DNA from: JALYOC01 sp036675345
Lineage (GTDB): Bacteria; Myxococcota; Myxococcia; Myxococcales; Myxococcaceae
DNA length: 62,842 bases
Reading direction: 5' to 3'
NCBI GenBank assembly: GCA_036675345.1
Contig: JAKFFE010000010.1
Span: 1-62,842 of the forward strand
Shown here: positions 8,138 to 15,910 of the stretch, in pieces
How the letters are laid out: every line of letters starts with the position of its first letter
Numbering within the stretch: position 1 is the first letter of the stretch
The notes under the pieces: model-generated
Told to the model about the DNA's origin: nothing
Databases searched by the model: none
The model's input: only the letters and a program-made list of their open reading frames with translations
Translations under genes and position numbers: made by a program

Positions 8138-9067
8138 ATGGCCTATCGGAAGGTGACCCGCTACGTCCCGGGCGAAGACGGGACCCGTATTGCGTATCAC
8201 ACGCACCTGGGAGTGGACCCTGACATCGCCGACGAGGCGGCGCTGCGCGGGCGGCCGGCGGTGTTGCTGACCAGCGGGATCGGGACCACCGAGAACTTCT
8301 GGCGCTACCTGGTGGAGACGCTGACCGCCGAGCACCGGGTGGTGCACTGGGACTACCGGGGCCACGGCAGCAGCGACACCGCCAAAGGCGGGGACTACTC
8401 CTTCGCCACCCAGGTGGACGATCTGGAGCGGGTGACCCGGGAGGCGATCTCCCACGGCGACGGGCGCACCCCGCCTTTGCACGTGGCCTTCTCGATGGGG
8501 GTCTCGGTGCTGCTGGAGCTGTACCGTCGATCACCGCAGCTGGTCCCGGCGATGGTGCTGGTGGCCGGCGCCGCCGAGGCCCCGGGCACCGGCGCCCTCC
8601 CCTTCCGGATCCCGGGCACCCTGGCCGCGCTGCGGCGGGGGATGCGGCTTTTGACCCCCGCGGTGCCGACGCTGGCGCCGGCGGTGTTCGCCTTCATCGC
8701 CTCGCCGCTGCTCTATCCCTTGGGCCGGCTGACCGGGGTGTTGCGCCAGCGGGCTCCGCGCTCGGACATCGAACATTTCATGCGCGAGCTGGGGCGGATG
8801 GATCCGATGGCCTTCTGGCAGACCCTGCAGGGACTGATGGCGGTGGACGCCACCTCGGTGCTGCCCACCATCTCGGTGCCGGTGCTAATCGTGGCCCCCA
8901 CCCACGACCTGATGATGCCGGTCTCCCAGGTGGAGAAGCTGCACCGGGCCATTCCCGGCGCCCAGTTGATCAAGGTCGAGGACGCCGGCCACGCCGGGCT
9001 GCTGGAGGCGGGCACCGAGGTGGCCACCGCGATCCGGGAGTTCCTGCGTCCGCTGGCCGGAGGCTAA
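8138..9067 (+). CDS. Alpha/beta hydrolase
   Basis: A 309-aa alpha/beta-hydrolase fold protein. The nucleophile elbow is VAFSMGVSV (Ser about 119), with Ala instead of the usual first Gly. The acid is in VAPTHDLMMP (about 257) and the His in DAGHAGLLEA (about 286). The oxyanion region is SGIGTTENFW, and WDYRGHGSSD is a typical strand. No signal peptide is present, so it should be cytoplasmic. Substrate unknown; esterases and lactonases of this type are common. It is divergent from the Clp fusion gene. Confidence 0.85.
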   Translation: MAYRKVTRYVPGEDGTRIAYHTHLGVDPDIADEAALRGRPAVLLTSGIGTTENFWRYLVETLTAEHRVVHWDYRGHGSSDTAKGGDYSFATQVDDLERVTREAISHGDGRTPPLHVAFSMGVSVLLELYRRSPQLVPAMVLVAGAAEAPGTGALPFRIPGTLAALRRGMRLLTPAVPTLAPAVFAFIASPLLYPLGRLTGVLRQRAPRSDIEHFMRELGRMDPMAFWQTLQGLMAVDATSVLPTISVPVLIVAPTHDLMMPVSQVEKLHRAIPGAQLIKVEDAGHAGLLEAGTEVATAIREFLRPLAGG

Positions 9068-9153
9068 GGACGAAGCGGCCACCAAAGAAAATGACGACCT
9101 CCCGGGTGCGGTCTAGCGTCGCTTCGGTACCTGTGAACTGGGGAAGGTCGCAC

Positions 9154-9909
9154 ATGCACACAAAACTCGGGATTGCCGCCGTGGCGCTCTCGTTGGGCGC
9201 CGGCTGCGTGAACCCGCGGTCGGTGGTGTTGGGACAGACGCCGCGGATGATGTCCTCCGGTGAGCTGGAGGTGGGGATCGCCACCGGAGTGGCCTGGGAT
9301 TCCTTCTCCGATGGGCAGGGCAGCTCCGCCTCGGCCACCGTGCAGCTGCCGGCCACCGAGGCGAACATCGCCTACGGCCTCTCCGATGGGCTGGACCTGA
9401 ACCTCCACGCCAGCACCGCCGGGCTGCAGCCGGGAGTGAAGATCAAGCTGCCCTCCGCCGGGATGCTGGAGATGGCGCTGATGCCGTCCTTGGCCGGCGG
9501 CCTCTTCGTGGGCCGGACCTACAGCACGGTGAACGGGAGCACCCAGAGCACGCCGATCAATGCCTGGACCGTGCTGGGGGGCGTGAAGTTCCTGGCCGCG
9601 ATCCCCGCCGGCCTCTACGGCGGGGTGGGCTACGACTTCCAGTACTTCCGCTACCGGTTCGACCAGGACGGCGGGGGCACCGTGAACGACGGCAGCGGGC
9701 TGACCTCCCACCACGTGAACATCAACCTCGGCTGGGAGCTGAAGGTGGGGATGATGCGGGTGCGTCCGGAGTTCGCCTTCAGCTTCTCCCCCTTCGTGTA
9801 CCAGCACCAGCCGGAGGGTTCGACCAACTCCCCCGACCCGCTCAATGAGCTGATGGTGATGCCGAACGTGACCATCGCCTTTGCCGCCCCCACCGGCGGA
9901 GGGAACTGA
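9154..9909 (+). CDS. Lipoprotein, first of a paralogous pair
   Basis: A 251-aa protein whose start at 9154 gives a signal peptide with lipobox (SLGAGC) and has a GGGGAAGG ribosome site 7 bases upstream; an upstream in-frame ATG would spoil this. Alternating hydrophobic strands and the abundance of Gly and Tyr suggest a beta-barrel or beta-sandwich. It is clearly related to the next gene: both share RSxVxGQT after the lipid Cys, a STAGxQPGVKI segment and an ending in MPN/LPN-(V/I)T(I/V)A. The stop and next start overlap (TGATG). Function unknown; outer-membrane location is likely. Confidence 0.8.
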   Translation: MHTKLGIAAVALSLGAGCVNPRSVVLGQTPRMMSSGELEVGIATGVAWDSFSDGQGSSASATVQLPATEANIAYGLSDGLDLNLHASTAGLQPGVKIKLPSAGMLEMALMPSLAGGLFVGRTYSTVNGSTQSTPINAWTVLGGVKFLAAIPAGLYGGVGYDFQYFRYRFDQDGGGTVNDGSGLTSHHVNINLGWELKVGMMRVRPEFAFSFSPFVYQHQPEGSTNSPDPLNELMVMPNVTIAFAAPTGGGN

Positions 9910-10613
9910 TGAACCTCCAGCGCCTGATGATTCTCTCCGTCCTGGTGGCGACCACCGGCTGCATCACTCCGCGGTCGATGGTCTTTGGCCAGACCGCCAA
10001 CACCCTGGGTGCGGGCAACGCCGAGATCGCGGTGGCGATGGGCGGATCGTTTGCGCGCATCGGCCAGCAGACCGGTTCGGACACGATCTCCAGCACCACC
10101 CACCTGTTCACCGTCCCGGAGCTGGAGGCCAACGCGGCCTTCGGGCTGGGAGAGACGGTGGACCTGAACTTCCACCTCAGCACCGCCGGGGTGCAGCCGG
10201 GGGTGAAGATCCAGCTGGCGAATGGAGACTGGAAGTTCGCGGTGATGCCGGAGTTCGCCTTCCTCTACGCGGGCAACAACACCAACAACCAGGGCACCAG
10301 CCGGTCGCTGATGTTCGGGGCCAAGGGCCTGGTCAGCCACAGCGCCGGGCTGTACGCCGGGTTGGGCTACGACCTGCGGCTGCTGGATCGCGGCGCCGGG
10401 CAAAGCGCCCAGACCACCCTGGCCCACTTCGGGAACGTGGCGCTGGGCTACGAGCTGAAGATGGGCGGGGTCAGCCTGCGGCCGGAGCTGGCCTTCGCCA
10501 TCGCCCCCACCTTCCTGCTGGAGGACAACGCCCCGGACGGCTTCGGCACCGAGCTGATCGTGCTCCCCAACATCACGGTGGCGGTGGGCGGGAACACCCG
10601 GAAGAAGAAGTAG
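9909..10613 (+). CDS. Lipoprotein, second of a paralogous pair
   Basis: A 234-aa paralogue of the preceding lipoprotein, with its own signal peptide and lipobox (VATTGC). The region around LNFHLSTAGVQPGVKIQL is nearly the same as in its neighbour, so the two arose by tandem duplication. A short Lys-rich tail (RKKK) ends the protein. The start overlaps the previous stop by one base, indicating coupled translation. Predicted mostly beta; function unknown. Confidence 0.8.
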   Translation: MNLQRLMILSVLVATTGCITPRSMVFGQTANTLGAGNAEIAVAMGGSFARIGQQTGSDTISSTTHLFTVPELEANAAFGLGETVDLNFHLSTAGVQPGVKIQLANGDWKFAVMPEFAFLYAGNNTNNQGTSRSLMFGAKGLVSHSAGLYAGLGYDLRLLDRGAGQSAQTTLAHFGNVALGYELKMGGVSLRPELAFAIAPTFLLEDNAPDGFGTELIVLPNITVAVGGNTRKKK

Positions 10614-10623
10614 CGGGGCTGGC

Positions 10624-11607
10624 TCAGGGGGAGCGGCGACGCTCCTCCTTCCACTGCCCCCACATGGTGCGGAACCAGCGCTGGCGCAGCATCCAGCGGA
10701 AGGGAAGCACCGCCGAGAGGACGATCACCCCCAGCGCCACCGGGTAGCCCCAGTGCCACCGCAGCTCGGGCATGTGATGGAAGTTCATCCCCCACAGGCT
10801 GGCCAGGAAGGTCATCGGCAGGAACAGGGTGGAGACCATCGTCAGCAGGGTGAGCACCGAGTTGGTCTGCCCGCCCTGATTGGAGAGGTTGAGATCGGTC
10901 AGCGCGGTGGCGGTGGACTGGGCATCCACCAGCAGCTCGAACAGCTGTTCGGTGTCCTCCCCCGCCTCTCGCAGGTGCACCTGGGCGTCGGGATCCCACC
11001 GCTGGGTGGTCCACTCGCTGGCCCGTCGCACCGTCTCCCGCATCGGCTCCACCGCGCGGCGCAGCTGCAGCAGCTGGCGGCGGAGACTGTGCAGCCGGCG
11101 GTTGAGGAGCCGGGGGTCGTCGGTGATCTCCTCTTCCAGATCCTCGATCCGCTCCCGGACCTCCTCGGCCCGCTCGAACAGGCCGTCGATCACCGTGCTC
11201 ACCAGCGCGGTCACCAACAGCGCCGCGCTGCCCCGGCGCAGCGGGCCGATGTCCCCCTCCAGACGCTGACGCACCGGCGCGAACAGGTCCTCGGGCAGCT
11301 CGCGGAGGCTGAGCACCCAGTGGTCGCCCAGGAACAAGGAGAGCTGCTGCAGCCGGCCCTCCGGCGCGGCGGCGGTGATCACCAGCAGCTCGAACTGGGG
11401 CCAGGCGGCGTGGTGCGGGCGCTGGGGAGGGTGGGCGGCGTCGGACACCGCCAGGGGGTGGAGTCCCAGCTGCTGCTGCAGGATCAGCAGCGCGTCCGGG
11501 CTGGGCGCGGGGACATCCAGCCAGGCGATCTCCGGAGGGCGCAGCCAGGCCCCCACCTGCGAGGGCTGGACCTGGGCGGCCTGGAAGCCAGAAGAGGAGT
11601 ACCGCAC
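10624..11607 (-). CDS. CorA-family divalent cation transporter
   Basis: A 327-aa membrane protein of the CorA/ZntB type. A long charged helical domain precedes two C-terminal membrane helices, with the signature GMNF followed by MPEL at about residue 273. The family forms pentameric inner-membrane channels for Mg2+, Co2+, Ni2+ or Zn2+. The start is uncertain. The GTG at 11607 gives the usual family length and N-terminus (AWLDVPAP, LGLHPLAVSDA); a GTG at 11718 would add 37 residues. It converges with the paired lipoproteins, 10 bases apart. Confidence 0.85.
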   Translation of the reverse strand: MRYSSSGFQAAQVQPSQVGAWLRPPEIAWLDVPAPSPDALLILQQQLGLHPLAVSDAAHPPQRPHHAAWPQFELLVITAAAPEGRLQQLSLFLGDHWVLSLRELPEDLFAPVRQRLEGDIGPLRRGSAALLVTALVSTVIDGLFERAEEVRERIEDLEEEITDDPRLLNRRLHSLRRQLLQLRRAVEPMRETVRRASEWTTQRWDPDAQVHLREAGEDTEQLFELLVDAQSTATALTDLNLSNQGGQTNSVLTLLTMVSTLFLPMTFLASLWGMNFHHMPELRWHWGYPVALGVIVLSAVLPFRWMLRQRWFRTMWGQWKEERRRSP

Positions 11608-11803
11608 CCCCGTCAGGGGCCCGGCGTGCGCCCCGTAGCCCCGGGTGAGGTTGGAGGCGTCCGCCCCCGCCGGCGCGCGCCGGATCCTCCGCGAGCGATG
11701 TTCGTCACCTTGCCCCACCGGCCAAGCTAGGGAGGGAGGCGCCGGGCAGCAATGAAGACGCGCGGGGGAGCTGACACTTGGGCCCGTCGCGGGTCGGGGG
11801 GCG

Positions 11804-12655
11804 CTACTGCCGCGAGTCGAAGAACCCGTTGAGGTCCGCCAGCTTGTCGGTGTGGATGAAGTCCACCCCGTACTGCAGCCCGGTGCTCCAGACCGCCTCC
11901 TTGTCCGGGGCGGAGTAGAAGCGGAGCCGGCGGCCATCCGCGCGGGCGTTCGCGGTGATGCAGCCCAGCCGGGCCGCGTCGTCCGCAGGCAGCGTCCCCT
12001 CCCCGTTCCAGCCCAGGTACTTCTTCCAATCCAGCGCGTAGAAGCGCCAGGCGGCGTCGGAGGGCGGATCCTCGGGGGTGTAGTCGTTGCTGTCCCGGAA
12101 CGCGCGGCGCTGGGAGAAGTCGGTGACGAAGTTGCCCTTCGCGGTGCGGTCTCCGGTCAGCGCGAGGGTGACCGCGCCCTCGGAGACCTCGCTCCCGTCG
12201 ATGGCGGTGAGCATCGGGTACCCGTTGAGCAGCGTGTGCAGCGCCTCGTTGAACCCGGCCTTGTTCTCCTTGAGGTCCGCCCAGAGGGTGAACTGCACCC
12301 CGTCCCCGTGGACCGATCCGCCGTTGGCGTCCACCCGGGCCTGGAGCGGATCCAGGTACAGATCCTTGAGCGATCCCTTGGAGCCGAAGCCCAGGTGGGA
12401 GACGGTCAGCTTCCCGTCGTCGAACCACAGGTCCGCTTCCACGCTGTAGAACTTGTTGTCCAGCGCGTCGGCCAGCGGCCGGGCGTGCTCGTAGTCGTTG
12501 TGGGCGTGGCCAAAGACGTGGAACCCCGCCGACCCGTGGGGCACCGCCGCCACCGGAGTCGCCACCTGATCAGGCAGGCAGGCCTCCTTGAGCTCCCCGC
12601 CGCAACCCGAGCCCACCACCACCACTGCCAACCCGAAGCAAATCGCGCGTGTCAT
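11804..12655 (-). CDS. PLC-like phosphodiesterase lipoprotein
   Basis: A 283-aa lipoprotein (signal peptide, then VVVVGSGC). The mature part starts with HAHNDYEHARPL and continues with FYSVEADLWFDDGKLTVSH, the pattern of the PLC-like phosphodiesterase / glycerophosphodiester phosphodiesterase superfamily, where the two His and the acidic residues serve catalysis and metal binding. It ends with GVDFIHTDKLADL, the usual last strand of the barrel. It should act in the periplasm or at the cell surface on phosphodiesters; the exact substrate is unknown. Divergent from the sigma factor gene. Confidence 0.8.
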   Translation of the reverse strand: MTRAICFGLAVVVVGSGCGGELKEACLPDQVATPVAAVPHGSAGFHVFGHAHNDYEHARPLADALDNKFYSVEADLWFDDGKLTVSHLGFGSKGSLKDLYLDPLQARVDANGGSVHGDGVQFTLWADLKENKAGFNEALHTLLNGYPMLTAIDGSEVSEGAVTLALTGDRTAKGNFVTDFSQRRAFRDSNDYTPEDPPSDAAWRFYALDWKKYLGWNGEGTLPADDAARLGCITANARADGRRLRFYSAPDKEAVWSTGLQYGVDFIHTDKLADLNGFFDSRQ

Positions 12656-12811
12656 CAAGGGCTTAATACCCCAGCCCTCCCCCCAAAGCCCACCCGGCGG
12701 AAAAAACCCGGTCAGGGTTGGCCCGGGCGCCGCGTCACTTCCAGGGCTATGGAAGCCACGTGCTACCCTGCAGCGCCCTCGAAGCCGAAGAGGACCCTGG
12801 CCCGGGACAAC

Positions 12812-13456
12812 ATGCAGACGGTGGACGAGATCCTCTTCGCGTCGATCGTGGCCGACCGCGCCGCGGGGCGGAGGTTCGACTCCGACCTGGGCAAGCTGGT
12901 GGAGTCCTGGAAGCGCCCCGCGCTGTACGTGGTGCGCCGGATCCAGTCCAGCTACGGGCGGACCGCCTCGGAGGACGAAGAGGAGATCTTCCAGGACGCG
13001 GTGATGAAGTTCGTGGAGAAGGGGCTGGATCAGTTCCGGGGGATCTCGGAGCAGATGCCGGGCAAGGCCGCCTCTCCGCGCACCTTCTTCCTGCGGATCG
13101 TCAAGCACGTGGCCATCGACCGGTACCGCCGGCAGCGCGAGGTGCTGGTTCCGGCGGCGCGCGAGGACGAGCTCTCCGAGACCGAGCGGGTCGAGGCCCG
13201 GCAGGCGATGGAGGCCTCGCGTCGCAGCGACGACCGCGAGGGCGCGACCGAGATCTACTGGCGGGCCTTCCGGCGGCTGCAGTCCGAGCACCCGAACGAG
13301 GCCGGCGCGTGGGAGCTGTACCACCACGAGGACGTGGAGGATCACCAGCAGGTGGCCTCCCGGCTGAACATCTCGGTGGCCAATTCCTACAAGCGGGTCA
13401 GCCGGGCGCAGGCGTACCTGAAGCTGTACCTGCTGGAGTTGGAGGAGGAGTCCTGA
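12812..13456 (+). CDS. RNA polymerase sigma factor (ECF-like)
   Basis: A 214-aa sigma-70-family protein. Region 2 is seen around RPALYVVRRIQSSYG and EEIFQDAVMKFVEKG with FLRIVKHVAIDRYRR. A region-4-like helix-turn-helix lies in DHQQVASRLNISVANSYKR. The start at 12812 (MQTVDE) is preferred; an in-frame ATG at 12749 is possible. One base separates its stop from the ATG of the next gene, a zinc-finger protein likely to be its anti-sigma factor. The 156-base divergent gap upstream should hold its promoter. Target genes are unknown. Confidence 0.8.
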   Translation: MQTVDEILFASIVADRAAGRRFDSDLGKLVESWKRPALYVVRRIQSSYGRTASEDEEEIFQDAVMKFVEKGLDQFRGISEQMPGKAASPRTFFLRIVKHVAIDRYRRQREVLVPAAREDELSETERVEARQAMEASRRSDDREGATEIYWRAFRRLQSEHPNEAGAWELYHHEDVEDHQQVASRLNISVANSYKRVSRAQAYLKLYLLELEEES

Positions 13457-13457
13457 A

Positions 13458-14678
13458 ATGAAGCCGGTCGATCAGGGAATCAACCGCGGCGAGCGTCTGG
13501 AGTCACTGCACACCGCCGCGGCGACGCTGTCCCGCCGGACGGAAGCAGGCGGCAAGGTGGAGGAGGTCCTCCCGCTGTGTGGGGACCTCCTCCGCCGCAG
13601 CCAGGCGGTACCGGTGGACCCCGGGCTGGTGGAGCAGGCGCTGGTCGCGCTCTCCCCCGCCGGGGTCCAGCGCTATCTGGAGTCGCTGGACCTGGAGGAG
13701 CTGACCGTCCAGCTGCGGCGCGCCGCCGACGAGTCGGTGGAGGCCGGGCTGGCGGAGACCGACGAGGAGCGCGAGCTGTGGGCCGCCTCCGCGCTGGACG
13801 CGCTGTTCGCCCGGGACCGCGCCCAGAGCGTGCTGATCGCGGTGCGGCGCTGGCAGCAAGTGGCCAGGCAGGGAGGGATTCCCCCGCCCTCTTTGGACAT
13901 GCTGTTCGAGCAGCGGCTGGCCCAGCTGGATCGCCAGCTGATCAGCAAGGCCCGCACCCTGACCGCGCTCAACCCGCGCCGGCGCACCGAGCAGGGACTG
14001 CTGGACCCGCAGTTCCAGGCCGAGGCCTGGTGGTTTACCCGCCGCAGTGGGTGTGACGACCTGCTGCGCAAGCTGGCCGGGGAGACCTTCCCCTTCCCCC
14101 ACCTGGAGAGCTGTCCCGAGTGTCAGCGAGACCTCGCGAGGACCCTCCCGGTGGAGTCCCCCCCCGAACCGCACCTCTCCGAGGCGGACCTTTGGAAGTT
14201 CGAGCTGGGTGAGCTGTCCCCATCGCAGAAGCGCAAGTGCCAGCAACACGCCGAGGCCTGTCTGGAGTGCGCCCAGCTGCTCTGGGCCCTGGACGAAGGC
14301 GAGAAGGCGATCGCCGATCTGGAGCGCGAGCTGGAGTCCCGCCCCGGCCCTTTTCTGGTGGCCGCGCCGTCGCCCACCCCGACGGGGACGCGGCCCTCGC
14401 AGCGCTCCCACCGCGAGGTGGCCCGGCGCGAGGCCTACCGGGTGATCGCCATCCGCGGCCCCCGGATGCGGGTGCTGGTGCAGCCGACCGGGGGACGCGG
14501 TCTGGCCCTGGCGGTGATCTCCCTTCCGCCGCAGCGAAACGTGTACCAACCCACTGCCACCTCCGAGGGTCTGGAGTTTGACCTGGGCGAGACCACCGGC
14601 CTGGAGGGTCGCACCGCCAGGCTGACCGTCCGGGTCACCGAGGGTGGCGACAATGAGCTGCTGGAGATCCCGCTGTAG
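13458..14678 (+). CDS. Zinc-finger protein, probable cytoplasmic anti-sigma factor
   Basis: A 406-aa soluble protein. Two Cys/His clusters stand out: HLESCPECQR (about residue 215) and CQQHAEACLEC (about 263), the latter like the HxxxCxxC of zinc anti-sigma domains (zf-HC2). The N-terminal 200 residues are helical and Leu/Arg-rich; the last 90 look like a beta domain. No membrane segment is present, which is unusual for an ECF anti-sigma factor and would suit sensing of a cytoplasmic signal. Its role is inferred from the position one base after the sigma gene. Confidence 0.65.
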   Translation: MKPVDQGINRGERLESLHTAAATLSRRTEAGGKVEEVLPLCGDLLRRSQAVPVDPGLVEQALVALSPAGVQRYLESLDLEELTVQLRRAADESVEAGLAETDEERELWAASALDALFARDRAQSVLIAVRRWQQVARQGGIPPPSLDMLFEQRLAQLDRQLISKARTLTALNPRRRTEQGLLDPQFQAEAWWFTRRSGCDDLLRKLAGETFPFPHLESCPECQRDLARTLPVESPPEPHLSEADLWKFELGELSPSQKRKCQQHAEACLECAQLLWALDEGEKAIADLERELESRPGPFLVAAPSPTPTGTRPSQRSHREVARREAYRVIAIRGPRMRVLVQPTGGRGLALAVISLPPQRNVYQPTATSEGLEFDLGETTGLEGRTARLTVRVTEGGDNELLEIPL

Positions 14679-14809
14679 GGAGCGGTGACGCGGGGGCGCT
14701 TCGCTGCTCGCCGCTCCCAACACAACGGAGTGCCCCCCAGGGCGCTTCGCTGCGAAATCCGGCGCGCTTTCTCGCAGCGGAGTGCCCGCCAGGGCACTGC
14801 GTTGTGTTG
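14678..14809. repeat. Cluster of nested inverted repeats
   Basis: Three dyads are packed into 132 bases. They are GGGAGCGG/CCGCTCCC (14678-14685, 14711-14718), an outer 18-base pair CAACACAACGGAGTGCCC at 14718-14735 with its complement at 14792-14809 (17/18), and an inner 16-base pair at 14740-14755 and 14772-14787 (14/16). The string GGGCGCTTCGCTGC is also directly repeated. It could be a bidirectional terminator between the convergent anti-sigma and toxin operons, or a small non-autonomous repeat element. Confidence 0.75.
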
Positions 14810-14877
14810 AGGGAGTCTCACGCCACCCTCAAGGCCACCTTGAGTCCCCCGGCATCCGGGTGCGGCTTGGCGGCCGC

Positions 14878-15153
14878 TCAGCCCCTCGGGCCGTGATCGA
14901 TCTCGAGGCGGTTCCACCCAGCCAGGGGAAGCAACTTGCCTCCGCTCGCGGCGAAACGCTGCGCGCCCTCGGTGTACCGGTGCTTCTTGAGGAGACTCCT
15001 CGCAGCGGTGTGCGGACTGACCGCCCAGACCCCAGCGTGGGTCACTTCCTTCACCTCCTTCAAGGCACTCGCCCAGAACTTCGAGTGGGACGGGTCGTCG
15101 GAGCTGACGGAAATGGCGGACTCCTTGAGCCCCAGAGGAGTCTCAATCCACAC
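14878..15153 (-). CDS. Small protein at the end of the toxin operon
   Basis: A 91-aa open frame that starts at a GTG overlapping the DUF4262 stop by 11 bases. The sequence (starting VWIETPLGLKES, later SKFWASALKEVKEVTH and RSLLKKHRYTEGAQRF) looks like a genuine folded protein rather than a shadow frame. It could be a second immunity protein, or the C-terminus of the DUF4262 protein separated by a one-base frameshift. I do not recognise a family. Base composition is lower in G+C than in the core of the RHS gene, like the preceding gene. Confidence 0.5.
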   Translation of the reverse strand: MWIETPLGLKESAISVSSDDPSHSKFWASALKEVKEVTHAGVWAVSPHTAARSLLKKHRYTEGAQRFAASGGKLLPLAGWNRLEIDHGPRG

Positions 15154-15910
15154 CGCCCGTCCCCTTCCGTTCCCAGCGGTTCCAGGGCCCGTCTCGCTCG
15201 TCGCGCCAGAGCCCGCGTCCAACCTCCAGATCGAGGACCGGCAGCAGCGACGAATCCGCGGCGAGAAGCGAGCCAAGCGGGACCACCCGCACCGCGTCCT
15301 CGGGAACGTCCGGTCCCGCTCCAGAGAACATTTCCCACTCGTCCTCCCCCCACCGCACAACTTCTGTAACGCGACGTCCCTGAAGCGCCTCGAGATTCGT
15401 CGTCGCAGTGGCGGTGGACGGAACCGCAAATGGCCAAGCGGCCTTCAGCCATTGCCAGACAGGCTCCACCTGAGGATTCCACTCCCTCGCTGCGTTTGGC
15501 ACGTCGCTCGTGACATGCTTTTCGTCAGGCGTGATTTGAAGAACTTCCACCGTCCGCCCCCGGTAGTAGTCAACTGCTCCGAGCAGCAGCCCGTCACGCC
15601 ACGATCCATGGACCGCCTGGAGGGTGAAGGCACCGAGGCCATCGACGTCGACTTTCGAAGGACGCCCGCCGGCATGGAGTTGATGTTGAACCCGCTCGAT
15701 GATTCGTCGGGCATCGTCTGCCGTGTAGAAGACCCCTCCGGCGAGAAGGAGTTCCGCGCCAATTCGGTCGGAAAGACCGATGGTGTAGACGACCCTCGGC
15801 AAAGGGCCTCCGGCAACGATGTAAACGTGATAGCCGAACTGCCGAATATTGCGTTCGATGAGTTCACGAGCTGCGTCGCGATCAAGATTTGACATATCAA
15901 TCAGGCCCAT
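15143..15910 (-). CDS. DUF4262 protein, probable immunity protein
   Basis: A 255-aa cytoplasmic protein. The N-terminal 100 residues match the DUF4262 pattern: FGYHVYIVAGG, PRVVYTIGLSDR and ELLLAGGVFYTADDARRII. DUF4262 proteins are often found next to polymorphic toxins and are thought to serve as immunity proteins. Here the gene overlaps the 3' end of the RHS-HNH toxin gene by 14 bases, exactly the position expected for the cognate immunity gene. A direct block of the HNH nuclease is inferred, not shown. The C-terminal 100 residues are unassigned. Confidence 0.75.
   Translation of the reverse strand: MGLIDMSNLDRDAARELIERNIRQFGYHVYIVAGGPLPRVVYTIGLSDRIGAELLLAGGVFYTADDARRIIERVQHQLHAGGRPSKVDVDGLGAFTLQAVHGSWRDGLLLGAVDYYRGRTVEVLQITPDEKHVTSDVPNAAREWNPQVEPVWQWLKAAWPFAVPSTATATTNLEALQGRRVTEVVRWGEDEWEMFSGAGPDVPEDAVRVVPLGSLLAADSSLLPVLDLEVGRGLWRDERDGPWNRWERKGTGGVD

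Noticed and set aside
4488..8156. Very long open frame on the plus strand opposite the Clp fusion gene
   Set aside because: Its translation is Pro/Arg/Gly/His-rich with no motif; it is an antisense frame kept open by high G+C. The minus-strand protein has clear AAA+ and RF2 motifs.
12749..12811. Extended sigma factor start at 12749
   Set aside because: The added 21 residues are not typical of sigma N-termini; kept only as an alternative.
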